A DNA stretch of 64,000 nt, from NCBI GenBank assembly GCA_031551515.1, contig JAVBNL010000048.1:39629-103628 (forward strand), read 5' to 3'. Made by a program: the position numbers and the translations under genes. Positions 17,739-26,302 of this stretch are shown here, one piece after another. A model generated the notes under the pieces. That model saw nothing but the letters and a program-made list of their open reading frames with translations, did no database searches and was not told the DNA's origin. The first letter of the stretch is position 1. Each line of letters begins with the position of its first letter. This DNA is from FLUQ01 sp031551515. GTDB taxonomy: Bacteria > Desulfobacterota > Desulfovibrionia > Desulfovibrionales > Desulfovibrionaceae.

Positions 17739-17768
17739 TTGCCAAAATACCCGCCCGCGCCGTATAGT
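17739..17768 (+). promoter_or_regulatory. Sigma-70-type promoter for cysK
   Basis: TTGCCA (17739-17744) and TATAGT (17763-17768) are separated by 18 bases, about 50 bases before the cysK ATG. A short stem-loop (CCGCTA/TAGCGG, 17716-17735) lies just upstream and could end the preceding transcript. This is a sequence match only. Confidence 0.5.
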
Positions 17769-17819
17769 TCAGGCGAGAAGATATCATTTCCGGCCTATCT
17801 TGCACTCCGGAGGCGCGCT

Positions 17820-18773
17820 ATGGCTCTGTTTACCGACAATTCAATGTCCATCGGCAATACCCCTCTCATCCGTCTGAACCGTATCGCGGGCAACAAGGCC
17901 ACGGTGCTGGCCAAGGTCGAGGGGCGCAACGCTTCGTATTCGGTGAAAGGGCGCGTGGGCGCGGCCATGATCTGGGATGCGGAAGAAAAAGGCCTGTTGA
18001 AGCCGGGCAGCCATATCATTGAGCCCACCAGCGGCAACACCGGCATCGCGCTGGCGTATGTGGCCGCCGCCCGGGGCTACCCGCTGACCCTGACCATGCC
18101 GGAAACCATGAGTATAGAGCGGCGCAGGCTGCTCGCCATGCTGGGGGCGAAGTTGGTTTTGACCCCCGGCATAGAAGGCATGCCGGGTTCCATCCGTAAG
18201 GCGGAAGAAATAGCCGCATCAGACCCTTCGCGCTATTACATGCCGCAGCAGTTCAAAAACCCGGCCAACCCGGCCATTCATGAAAAAACCACCGGCCCGG
18301 AGATATGGAACGATACGAACGGGGCCGTTGATGTGTTGGTGGCCGGGGTGGGCACTGGCGGCACCATCACCGGCATTGCGCGCTATATCAAAAAAACGCA
18401 GGGCAAAGAGATCACCGTGGTGGCGGTTGAACCCAAACGCAGCCCGGTCATCACCCAGCACCTTGCGGGTCAGCCCATCGTGCCGGGTGCACATAAAATA
18501 CAGGGCATCGGGGCGGGTTTCATCCCTGAAACGCTGGATCTTTCTCTGGTAGACCGGGTGGAGAGCACGGGCAACATGGAGTCCATGACCTTCGCCCGTA
18601 ATCTGGCCAGAGAAGAGGGCATTCTGGCGGGCATTTCTTCCGGGGCGGCCGGGCTTGTGGCCAGCCGCCTGGCTAATTCGCCGGAATTCGCCGGCAAGAC
18701 CATCGTGGTGGTTTTGCCGGACGCGGCGGAGCGGTATCTGACAACGCAACTCTTTGAGGGAGTTGGAGAATAA
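17820..18773 (+). CDS. cysK: Cysteine synthase A (O-acetylserine sulfhydrylase)
   Basis: This 317-residue PLP enzyme forms cysteine from O-acetylserine and sulfide. The PLP lysine lies in NASYSVKGRVGAAMIW, the substrate loop is EPTSGNTGIALA, and the phosphate-binding glycine loop is GVGTGGTITGIARY. The serine contacting the pyridine N is in GILAGISSGAAG. ATG 17820 is chosen with GGAGG seven bases upstream; the open frame before it crosses the promoter. CysK and CysM are hard to separate by eye, but the N-terminal motif favours CysK. Confidence 0.93.
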   Translation: MALFTDNSMSIGNTPLIRLNRIAGNKATVLAKVEGRNASYSVKGRVGAAMIWDAEEKGLLKPGSHIIEPTSGNTGIALAYVAAARGYPLTLTMPETMSIERRRLLAMLGAKLVLTPGIEGMPGSIRKAEEIAASDPSRYYMPQQFKNPANPAIHEKTTGPEIWNDTNGAVDVLVAGVGTGGTITGIARYIKKTQGKEITVVAVEPKRSPVITQHLAGQPIVPGAHKIQGIGAGFIPETLDLSLVDRVESTGNMESMTFARNLAREEGILAGISSGAAGLVASRLANSPEFAGKTIVVVLPDAAERYLTTQLFEGVGE

Positions 18774-18788
18774 AGGACTTTTCGATTC

Positions 18789-19802
18789 ATGATCGCGCAT
18801 TACCTGCCTTTGAACGATGCCGAGTACAATCTGGCTGTTGAAGAAACGCTGTTCCGCTCGCTTATCCCGGGGCACCCAGGGTATTTTCTGTTGTGGCAAA
18901 ACAAACCCTCGGTCATTGTCGGCCGCCATCAGAACACGGCTGGCGAGGTGTCCGCCGCATTTTTGCGTGAGCGGGGCATCAACGCCGTGCGCCGCGTGAC
19001 GGGCGGCGGCGCCGTGTATCACGATGCGGGCAACCTGAATTATTCGTTCCTGCTGCCGTCAAAGGGCGGCGCGCAAAGCCTCGCCCCGGTGAACGGGCCC
19101 GAGCTTCTTGCGCCGTTGCTCGCGGCGCTGCGCGTTCTTGATGTTCCTGCTGAATGTTCCGGCCGCAACGATATCCTGGCGGGCGGCAAAAAGATTTCCG
19201 GCACGGCCCAGTGCCGCACGGCGGCAGGGTCTTTATTTCACGGCGCCATGCTCGTTTCCGTCGACCTTTCGGTGCTGGAACAAGCCCTGACCGGCGATCC
19301 TGAAAAATACCGTTCTAAAGCGCTGCCCTCCATCCGCAGCCGGGTGTGTAATGTGGCGGATCTTCTGCCGGAACGCATGCGCAAAAATGCCGTGGACCGT
19401 GTCGCAAAGGCCGCGCTTGCCGCCTATGGGGCCGCGCCGCAACCGCTGGACCCGGCCCTGGCGCTGGCGGCGAAAGAGCTGGAAATGAGCAAGTACCGTT
19501 CTTGGGACTGGAATTACGGCGCATCCCCGGAGTTTACGGAGCGGCGCAAACGGCGTTTCGCCTGGGGCGGGGTGGAGTGTTGTTTCGTGGTGCGCGGCGG
19601 GGTGATACAGAGCTGCCGCATCTACGGCGACTTTTTCGCAATGCGCGATATTGCGGAATTGGAAGAGAAGCTGACCGGCCTTTCGCGCAGGCCCGAAGCG
19701 ATACTTGCCATGTTGCAGGAGATGCCGCTGGAAGCATATTTTTCCGACTGCGACGAGGCGGAGCTGCGCGCGTTTATCGCTTCCGGCGGGTGCGACGCAT
19801 AA
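18789..19802 (+). CDS. lplA: Lipoate-protein ligase A
   Basis: This 337-residue lipoate-protein ligase attaches lipoate to E2 and GcvH proteins after activation with ATP. The catalytic N-terminal domain shows NKPSVIVGRHQN, the lipoyl-AMP motif RRVTGGGAVYHDAGNLNYSF and the lysine motif GGKKISGTAQ. The C-terminal domain is present with YRSWDWNYGASPEF. Length matches two-domain LplA enzymes. It follows cysK by 15 bases and is probably in the same transcript. Confidence 0.93.
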   Translation: MIAHYLPLNDAEYNLAVEETLFRSLIPGHPGYFLLWQNKPSVIVGRHQNTAGEVSAAFLRERGINAVRRVTGGGAVYHDAGNLNYSFLLPSKGGAQSLAPVNGPELLAPLLAALRVLDVPAECSGRNDILAGGKKISGTAQCRTAAGSLFHGAMLVSVDLSVLEQALTGDPEKYRSKALPSIRSRVCNVADLLPERMRKNAVDRVAKAALAAYGAAPQPLDPALALAAKELEMSKYRSWDWNYGASPEFTERRKRRFAWGGVECCFVVRGGVIQSCRIYGDFFAMRDIAELEEKLTGLSRRPEAILAMLQEMPLEAYFSDCDEAELRAFIASGGCDA

Positions 19803-19858
19803 TAACCTTGTCTTTGTGTTGGGAATTTCGTAACAATTGTAGCAAAGGCCGGAATAGT

Positions 19859-20350
19859 ATGACGCGTGACACGGAAAAGCCTGTTTCAAACACATCGAGC
19901 GGCTCGTGTCCACACTGCGGCATGTACCGCTGCCCCAGCCCGACCGTTGATGCGGTCATTTATGAACCGTCCAGGGGCATCGTGCTGGTCAGGCGCAAAT
20001 ACGATCCCGTGGGTTGGGCCTTGCCCGGCGGTTTTGTCGACTACGGCGAAACCGTGGAAAACGCCGCCGTGCGTGAAGCGTTTGAAGAAACCGGCCTTCA
20101 TGTCACGTTGACAGGTCTCTTGGGCGTGTATTCCGACCCGGCCAGAGACGCGCGCCGCCACACCATCAGCACGGTGTTCATGGCGCGCACGAAAAATCCG
20201 GAAGCGGTCAAAGGCGGCGACGATGCAGCTGAAGCTGCTTTTTTTGCCCTTGATGCGCTTCCCTCTCCGTTGGTTTTTGACCATGCCGCGATCATAGCGG
20301 ATTGTATACGCAGGTTGAACGAGTGGGGTACAGGCGGCGGCAGCCGCTGA
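19859..20350 (+). CDS. Nudix hydrolase
   Basis: This 163-residue protein has a perfect Nudix box, GGFVDYGETVENAAVREAFEETGL, which binds the Mg2+ needed to split nucleoside diphosphate-X substrates. An N-terminal CPHCGMYRC segment may form a zinc-ribbon half, as in ADP-ribose or NADH pyrophosphatase-like Nudix proteins. ATG 19859 is used; the long frame upstream overlaps lplA in another frame. The substrate cannot be assigned. It precedes glgA by 42 bases. Confidence 0.88.
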   Translation: MTRDTEKPVSNTSSGSCPHCGMYRCPSPTVDAVIYEPSRGIVLVRRKYDPVGWALPGGFVDYGETVENAAVREAFEETGLHVTLTGLLGVYSDPARDARRHTISTVFMARTKNPEAVKGGDDAAEAAFFALDALPSPLVFDHAAIIADCIRRLNEWGTGGGSR

Positions 20351-20392
20351 TTACGGGTTTTTGCGTCTTGTGTTGTAACCGGAGTGATATGC

Positions 20393-21847
20393 ATGCCCAG
20401 ACCTGTTTTTATGGTCGCGTCGGAAATGTATCCGTTTTCCAAAAGCGGGGGGCTTGGCGACGTGATGGGGGCTTTGCCCTGCGCCCTTGCGGCCAAAGGG
20501 GTTCCTACCTCGGTAATCTCGCCTTTTTACGGGCGGCTGCGCACGGGTGAAGCGCCGCTGAAACTGGCGCTTTCAGACTGCCACGTGGGGTACCCCTGGG
20601 ACCCCATCACCACGGACGTCTTTGAAACGGATCATAACGGGGTTACCGCCTATTTCATGCACCGGGGCGAATATTTCGACCGCCGCCAATACTACAATGA
20701 ATATAAAGGCGATTATTTCGACAACGCGGAACGCTTCATCTTCTTTTGCCGCGCCGCCATGTCGATCATCCGCAATCTGGGCGAGCCTCCGGCCATCGTG
20801 CATGTTCACGACTGGCAGGCGGCGCTTTTGCCCGCGTTCATCCATTTCGAGCGGCAGCGCGACCCCTTCTGGGCCAATACACGCACCCTGGTGACCATTC
20901 ACAACTTGGCTTTTCAGGGGCGCTTTTCTTCCCGGCTTTTCGCTAACTGCGGCCTGCCGCCGGAAGCCTGGCACATGGACGGGGTGGAATATTACGGTGA
21001 CTTCAACTTTTTGAAGGCGGGCATCGCTTACGCCGACATGGTCAGCACCGTCAGCCCCAGCTACGCCCGCGAGATTCTGACCGAACGGTTCGGCTTCGGC
21101 CTGGACGGCATTTTGCGCCACAGAGAACACGAACTGGCCGGCATTTTGAACGGCGCGGATTATGAGATCTGGGATCCCCAAAACGATCGCCACATCGCCA
21201 CCCCATACAGCCGTAAAGAGAAGGAAGGAAAACAGCTGTGCAAGCGCACGCTGCTCAAAGAGCTGGGCCTCTCATCCCACCTTGAAGAGCGGCCCGTGCT
21301 GGGCTTCATCGGCCGTTTGCGGGGGCAGAAGGGCATCGACTTGCTGCTTGAGATCATCCCGCAGCTGATGGAGCGCGATCTGGGCCTGATCATCCTGGGC
21401 GAAGGCAGCCTGCGCTATGAGCAGGCGGTTATGGATATGGCCCAGAAGTACAAAACGCATCTGCACGCCTCCATAGCCTATACGGAAAACCTGGCCCACC
21501 GCATTCAAGCGGGCAGCGACATCTTTTTGATGCCTTCGCGCTATGAACCCTGCGGGTTGACCCAGATGTACGCGCTGCGCTACGGCACGCCGCCGGTGGC
21601 TTCCGCCATGGGCGGCCTGCGCGACACCATCATTCCGTATCCCAACCCCAAGGGCACGGGCTTCATTTTCCTGAAAGCGGAACCAGCGGACTTTCTGCGT
21701 TCCATTCTTGACGCGGTGAACCTGTGGGAAAACGACAAGCGCGCCTGGGCCGCCATGGTCGATAGGGCCATGGGCCAGGCGTTCACCTGGGACAAGTCCG
21801 GCAAAGAATATATCGAGCTGTACCGGCAGCTTGGATACGCACTATAG
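20393..21847 (+). CDS. glgA: Glycogen synthase GlgA
   Basis: This 484-residue GT5 glycosyltransferase extends alpha-1,4-glucan from ADP-glucose. The ADP-glucose-binding N-terminus has EMYPFSKSGGLGDVMGALP. The C-terminal Rossmann domain has GFIGRLRGQKGIDLL and the acceptor/UDP-ADP loop PSRYEPCGLTQMYALRYGT. Start ATG 20393 has GGAG seven bases before it; GTG 20384 is too close to that site. glgB follows nine bases later. No glgC lies in the window. Confidence 0.94.
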   Translation: MPRPVFMVASEMYPFSKSGGLGDVMGALPCALAAKGVPTSVISPFYGRLRTGEAPLKLALSDCHVGYPWDPITTDVFETDHNGVTAYFMHRGEYFDRRQYYNEYKGDYFDNAERFIFFCRAAMSIIRNLGEPPAIVHVHDWQAALLPAFIHFERQRDPFWANTRTLVTIHNLAFQGRFSSRLFANCGLPPEAWHMDGVEYYGDFNFLKAGIAYADMVSTVSPSYAREILTERFGFGLDGILRHREHELAGILNGADYEIWDPQNDRHIATPYSRKEKEGKQLCKRTLLKELGLSSHLEERPVLGFIGRLRGQKGIDLLLEIIPQLMERDLGLIILGEGSLRYEQAVMDMAQKYKTHLHASIAYTENLAHRIQAGSDIFLMPSRYEPCGLTQMYALRYGTPPVASAMGGLRDTIIPYPNPKGTGFIFLKAEPADFLRSILDAVNLWENDKRAWAAMVDRAMGQAFTWDKSGKEYIELYRQLGYAL

Positions 21848-21855
21848 GAGCCAGC

Positions 21856-23769
21856 GTGGGCAACACCTCTCTGGGCGCCAGCCGTCCCGTTTTTTTGGAG
21901 CCTTTTGATTTGTATCTGTTCGGCAAGGGCGAGCACTGGGACCTGTATCGCATTTTGGGCGCGCACCCGGCGAAAGACGAAGGACAGGCGGGTTACCGTT
22001 TTGCCGTTTGGGCGCCCAACGCGCGTGAAGTGTGCCTCGCCACGGAACATAACAACTGGCGCTGGGGCGATCTGCCGCTGTATCCCGTGGGCAGTTCCGG
22101 CATCTGGGCCGCGTTCGTGCCCGGCATGCGCAAGGGGTCGCTGTACAAATACGGGGTCAAAGGTTCCGATGGGCGCATCGTGTACAAAACCGACCCCGTG
22201 GCCTTTTTTGCGGAACTACGGCCCGGCGTTGCGGCCGTTGCCTGGGACCTGGAAAATTACACCTGGAACGACGACGACTGGATGCGCCGCCGTGCGGAAA
22301 CGGGGCCGCCGCTGAAAGAACCGGTCAGCATTTACGAAGTGCATGCCGGTTCCTGGCGCCGCCGCCACGGGGGCGGACACCCTTACCTCAGCCTGAACGA
22401 GCTGGCCGATTCGCTGATTCCTTATGTCAGAGATATGGGCTTTACCCACCTGGAGTTCATGCCGCTGGCCGAGCACCCCCTTGACCTTTCCTGGGGCTAT
22501 CAGACCGGGCATTATTACGCGCCTTCGTCGCGCTTCGGCACGCCCGAAGATTGCAAGGCCTTTATCGACAAGTGCCACCAGGCGGGCCTTGGGGTCATTC
22601 TTGACTGGGTGCCCGCCCATTTTCCCAAAGACGAATGGGGTCTGGGCCGCTTTGACGGCACGGCGCTGTATGAGCACAGCGACCCCAGGCTGGGCGAACA
22701 CCCCGACTGGGGCACCTATATTTTCAACTACGGCCGCCACGAGGTGAAAAATTTCCTCTTCGCCAACGCCCTGTACTGGCTCAAAGAGTTTCACATTGAC
22801 GGCCTGCGCATTGATGCGGTCGCCTCCATGCTCTATCTCGACTATTCACGCAAAGAAGGGCAGTGGCGGCCCAACAAATTCGGCGGCAAAGAGAACCTGG
22901 ACGCCATCGATTTTCTGCGCGAGCTGAACATGGTGGTGCACGGCCAGTTCCCCGGGGCCATGACCATCGCTGAAGAATCCACCTCCTGGCCCGGCGTTTC
23001 CCGTCCGGTCTATACGGGGGGGCTGGGCTTCACCTTCAAGTGGAACATGGGCTGGATGCACGATACCCTGAACTACATGGCTGAAAACCCGGTCTATCGC
23101 TCATACCAGCACAACGCCCTGACCTTTTCCATGCTCTATGCCTTTTCCGAGAACTTCGTGCTGCCGCTTTCGCACGACGAGGTTGTGCACGGCAAAAAGA
23201 CCCTGGCCGCCAAAATGCCCGGCGACATCTGGCAGCAGCAGGCCAACTTGCGCGCCTTGTTCGCCTATATGTGGGCGCACCCGGGCAAAAAGCTGCTGTT
23301 CATGGGCGCGGAATTCGGCCAATGGAACGAGTGGGACCAGGACAAGGAGCTGGACTGGATTCTGCTCGATTTTCACAGCCACCAGGGCATTCGCAAGCTG
23401 GTGCACGATTTGAACTGGTTCATGCGCGCGGAACCGGCGCTGTACAGGCAGGACCACGACTGGTCGGGTTTTGAGTGGATGGATTTCGCAGACCACGCGT
23501 CATCCGTTTACAGCTTTGTGCGCAAGTCCGAAGGCAGCCGCCCGGTGCTTTGGGTTTTCAACTTCACCCCGGTGGTGCGGCACGACTATGCCGTGCCTTG
23601 CCCCTGCGGCGGCTGGTGGTCGGAAGCCATCAATACGGATAGCGAGATTTACGGCGGTTCCAACGCGGGCAACACGGGCGGGATTGAGGCGCGGCACCGG
23701 CCGCAGGGCCACTACCTAAGTTTGACGCTGCCGCCGCTGGCGGGGATGGCTTTTGTGCCGTCTGAATAA
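21856..23769 (+). CDS. glgB: 1,4-alpha-glucan branching enzyme GlgB
   Basis: This 637-residue GH13 branching enzyme adds alpha-1,6 branches to glycogen. A carbohydrate-binding N-domain (RFAVWAPNAREVCLATEHN) is followed by the barrel. The nucleophile Asp lies in GLRIDAVASMLYLDYS, the acid/base Glu in TIAEESTSWPGV and the third carboxylate in LSHDEVVHGKKTL. The start is GTG 21856 with TAGGAG upstream. The stop codon lies inside the left arm of a long palindrome (23762-23888). Confidence 0.95.
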   Translation: MGNTSLGASRPVFLEPFDLYLFGKGEHWDLYRILGAHPAKDEGQAGYRFAVWAPNAREVCLATEHNNWRWGDLPLYPVGSSGIWAAFVPGMRKGSLYKYGVKGSDGRIVYKTDPVAFFAELRPGVAAVAWDLENYTWNDDDWMRRRAETGPPLKEPVSIYEVHAGSWRRRHGGGHPYLSLNELADSLIPYVRDMGFTHLEFMPLAEHPLDLSWGYQTGHYYAPSSRFGTPEDCKAFIDKCHQAGLGVILDWVPAHFPKDEWGLGRFDGTALYEHSDPRLGEHPDWGTYIFNYGRHEVKNFLFANALYWLKEFHIDGLRIDAVASMLYLDYSRKEGQWRPNKFGGKENLDAIDFLRELNMVVHGQFPGAMTIAEESTSWPGVSRPVYTGGLGFTFKWNMGWMHDTLNYMAENPVYRSYQHNALTFSMLYAFSENFVLPLSHDEVVHGKKTLAAKMPGDIWQQQANLRALFAYMWAHPGKKLLFMGAEFGQWNEWDQDKELDWILLDFHSHQGIRKLVHDLNWFMRAEPALYRQDHDWSGFEWMDFADHASSVYSFVRKSEGSRPVLWVFNFTPVVRHDYAVPCPCGGWWSEAINTDSEIYGGSNAGNTGGIEARHRPQGHYLSLTLPPLAGMAFVPSE

Positions 23770-23888
23770 ATCTTTTGCTCAAATACTGCGTCAAACGGTC
23801 TTTTTTGCTTTGGCCGCGTACCAGAAGAGTACGCTTCCTCCGCAAAAAAGGCCGTTTCCTTGTCTTTGAAGCAAAATCTTTTATTCAG
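23762..23888. repeat. Long nested palindrome between convergent glgB and YdcF-like genes
   Basis: Three nested stems share one centre. The outer is CTGAATAA (23762-23769) with TTATTCAG (23881-23888). The middle is AAACGGTCTTTTTTGC (23793-23808) with GCAAAAAAGGCCGTTT (23842-23857). The inner is GCGTAC with GTACGC around the loop CAGAAGA (23822-23828). The T/A tracts make it able to end transcription in both directions. The core (about 23801-23849) closely resembles the core of the palindrome at 36351-36460. Confidence 0.8.
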
Positions 23889-23898
23889 TTTTTGGAGT

Positions 23899-24729
23899 TC
23901 ACCGGAAGCGGAAGAAGTACGCGGGCAGTCCCGCCACTTCCCGGCAGGTGGAGCGAAAATCCAGCTTGCTGAAATAGCGGGCGTGGGCGGAACCCACGGT
24001 GGGCACGCCCTCTTGCTGCAAGGCCAGGCGGGAGCGCGTGATGTGGAAAAACTGCGTCACGGCCAGCGCCTTGGTCAGCTTGTTCTCGCGCATGTATTCG
24101 GCGGTGAACACGGCGGAAGCGCGCGTATTCGCGCCGCTCGGGTCCACGACGATGGCCGCGTCCGGGATGTTTTGCTTCAACAGATACATGCGCATGGCCT
24201 TGGCCTCGTCAATGCCGTTTTTTTCAACGCCTCCGCTGACGATAATGACCTTGCACATTCCCTGCCTGTAAAGTTCGACGGCCCGTTGCAAACGGGCCTG
24301 CAGCCGTTTGGAGCAAACGTTGTCCACATACACCTTTGCGCCCAGCACCAGGGCCACGTCAGCGGGAAAGACCCTGTCGCGCACGCCGTCCGCGCGCACG
24401 GCAAAGAAGCCGAAGGCGAAAAGCAGAGCGCAGATCAAGGATAGACGCAGCAGGCGTTTTTTGCTTGGGAAGGCCAGCCGCTTCGTGAAACGGGCGGCTG
24501 CCATAAAAACGGGGAACGCTTTGTGCGCGGCCGTTTGCGCAAAGGCGGGGGCCGCGCGGAGCGATTCCGCTGCCTTGAAGAACAAGGCTCGCAAAGAAAA
24601 AATGGCCGCTTTGCCGCAGTATGCGGTCACGAAAGAAAAAGCAGTGATGGCGAAAAGAAAGGCTTTGCGCGGTAGAGCGAACCCCGTGCGCAGAGCCGCT
24701 TTTGTGAAGAGAAAAAGTTTGCTGAACAT
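23899..24729 (-). CDS. YdcF/SanA-like DUF218 membrane protein
   Basis: This 276-residue protein has a basic, amphipathic N-terminal region of about 85 residues, one membrane helix (LSLICALLFAFGFFAV) and a DUF218 domain. The domain reads DVALVLGAKVYVDNVCS, RLQRAVELYRQGMCKVIIVSGGVEKNG, then IVVDPSGANTRASAVF and VTQFFHITRSRLAL. DUF218 proteins such as SanA and ElyC act in the cell envelope; their chemistry is uncertain. ATG 24729 is chosen over the frame start at 24768 because GGGACG precedes it and the upstream codons look non-coding. It is convergent with glgB. Confidence 0.82.
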   Translation of the reverse strand: MFSKLFLFTKAALRTGFALPRKAFLFAITAFSFVTAYCGKAAIFSLRALFFKAAESLRAAPAFAQTAAHKAFPVFMAAARFTKRLAFPSKKRLLRLSLICALLFAFGFFAVRADGVRDRVFPADVALVLGAKVYVDNVCSKRLQARLQRAVELYRQGMCKVIIVSGGVEKNGIDEAKAMRMYLLKQNIPDAAIVVDPSGANTRASAVFTAEYMRENKLTKALAVTQFFHITRSRLALQQEGVPTVGSAHARYFSKLDFRSTCREVAGLPAYFFRFR

Positions 24730-24826
24730 GCTGCGTCCCGCCGTTGGTGGTTGGTGCGATGGTCCCACCCTACGGGCCGTGTATGAGATGGGTATGAACC
24801 TGTTGTGACGCGGCGGTGAAATATTT

Positions 24827-24860
24827 GCGCCGCGAGGATTATGGGAAATCCTCGCGGCGC
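24827..24860 (-). terminator. Terminator of the citCDEF operon
   Basis: A perfect 14-bp inverted repeat (GCGCCGCGAGGATT/AATCCTCGCGGCGC, six-base loop) begins 23 bases after the citF stop on the minus strand. The bases after the stem on that strand are AAATATTTC, so the U tract is weak. Confidence 0.65.
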
Positions 24861-24883
24861 GGCGTCGGATATAAAGCCGTTAA

Positions 24884-26290
24884 CTACACGGCGTATACGT
24901 TGTCGATGATGGTGCCGTCGCGGTATTCCACCATGCCGACGACCCTGTCTTTGCGGGCCGGGGCCTGCGGCTTGCCGGTGATGGCCAGCGCCTTTTGCCG
25001 CAGTTCCTGAATGGTGAACACGGGCAGCTTCGCGCTTTTGAGGCGGTCGGCCAGGTCCGGCCGGCCGGGGTTCACGGCGATGCCGCGTTCGGTAACCAGC
25101 ACGTCCACGGTCTTGCCGGGGGTGGTGATGGTGGTGCAGCGCTCGGTCACGATGGGCAGGCGCGCGCGTATCAGCGGAGCCACAATGATGGTCAGCTTCG
25201 CCCCGGCGGCGGCGTCGTTGTGCCCGCCGGAACCGCCGATGATGACGCCGTTGGAGTCGGTCAGCACGTTGACGTTGAAGTCGACGTCAATTTCGGATGC
25301 GCCCAGCAGCACGGCGTCAAGATAATCGACGCAGCAGCTTTTCTGCTTGGGGTTGGCGTAGGTGTCGGACGAGATTTCCTTGTGCCCGGCGTTTTTGGCC
25401 AGCGACTGCACGCTGCTGAGGTCAAAGCACTGTACGTCGAAGATGGTGTCGAAGAGGCCTTCTTCAAGCATTTCCACCATGTACTTGGTGATGCCGCCCA
25501 GCAGAAAGCCGCCCTTGATGCCCATGCGCTTCATGTCTTCACGCAGGAAGAGAGAAGCGGCCAGTGACGCGCCGCCCGCGCCGGTCTGGTAGTTGAAGCC
25601 GTCCTGCATCAGGCCGGAAGCCCGGATGACGGATTGGGCGTTGCGCGCGATGGCCAGCGCCACGGGGTCGCGGGTCAGGCTGATGGAACCGGAAACGATG
25701 CCCGCCGGGTCGCCGATCTTGTCCACGACCACGATGTGGTCCACCTGGCTGTGCGGAATGGAGACGTGGTCCAAAGCCTTGTCGGAAACGAAGTCGGTCA
25801 CCGCGATGACCTTTGCCGCATGGCGGCAGTCGGCCATGATATAGCCGAGAGAACCGCAGGCGGAAGGACCGCTTGTGCCGTTGATGTTGCCGTATTTGTC
25901 GACGCAGGGCGCGGCGGCGATGGCGATGTCGATTTTCAGCGAGCCTTCGCCGATGGCTCTCGGCCTGCCGCCGTGCGAGCGGAACATGACGGGTTTTTCA
26001 AAAATGCCCCGGCTGACGGCCTGGGCCAGGGGGCCGCTCATGTAGTTGGTGTCCAGCGCCGTGACCACGCCGTTTTCAATGTGCGGCAGCAGGGCCTTGT
26101 GCACGGGAAAGACGGAAGAGAGCGCCAGGGTCAGGCCCTTGATGCCCATGGCCGCCGCCGCTTCCACCACCATGTTGACCACGAAATCGCCGTTGCGCAA
26201 ATGGTGGTGAAAAGAAAGAGTCATATTGTCGGTAAGGCCCGCTTCTTTGAGGGCCGTTGCGATGTCAGGCAGGAATTTATCGGTGCGCAC
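24884..26290 (-). CDS. citF: Citrate lyase alpha subunit CitF (or citramalate lyase alpha)
   Basis: This 468-residue alpha subunit performs the acyl-ACP:substrate transfer step of citrate lyase, exchanging acetyl for citryl (or citramalyl) on the ACP. Family segments include SFHHHLRNGDFVVNMV, FRSHGGRPRAIGEG, YQTGAGGASLAA, FLLGGITKYMVEML, VNVLTDSNGVIIGGSGGHND and VTERGIAVNPGRPDLA. The start is GTG 26290 with CGGAGG upstream. E. coli CitF is about 510 aa; about 40 N-terminal residues are absent here. The divergent mal gene suggests citramalate as a possible substrate. Confidence 0.88.
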   Translation of the reverse strand: MRTDKFLPDIATALKEAGLTDNMTLSFHHHLRNGDFVVNMVVEAAAAMGIKGLTLALSSVFPVHKALLPHIENGVVTALDTNYMSGPLAQAVSRGIFEKPVMFRSHGGRPRAIGEGSLKIDIAIAAAPCVDKYGNINGTSGPSACGSLGYIMADCRHAAKVIAVTDFVSDKALDHVSIPHSQVDHIVVVDKIGDPAGIVSGSISLTRDPVALAIARNAQSVIRASGLMQDGFNYQTGAGGASLAASLFLREDMKRMGIKGGFLLGGITKYMVEMLEEGLFDTIFDVQCFDLSSVQSLAKNAGHKEISSDTYANPKQKSCCVDYLDAVLLGASEIDVDFNVNVLTDSNGVIIGGSGGHNDAAAGAKLTIIVAPLIRARLPIVTERCTTITTPGKTVDVLVTERGIAVNPGRPDLADRLKSAKLPVFTIQELRQKALAITGKPQAPARKDRVVGMVEYRDGTIIDNVYAV

Positions 26291-26302
26291 GAAAAACCTC
26301 CG

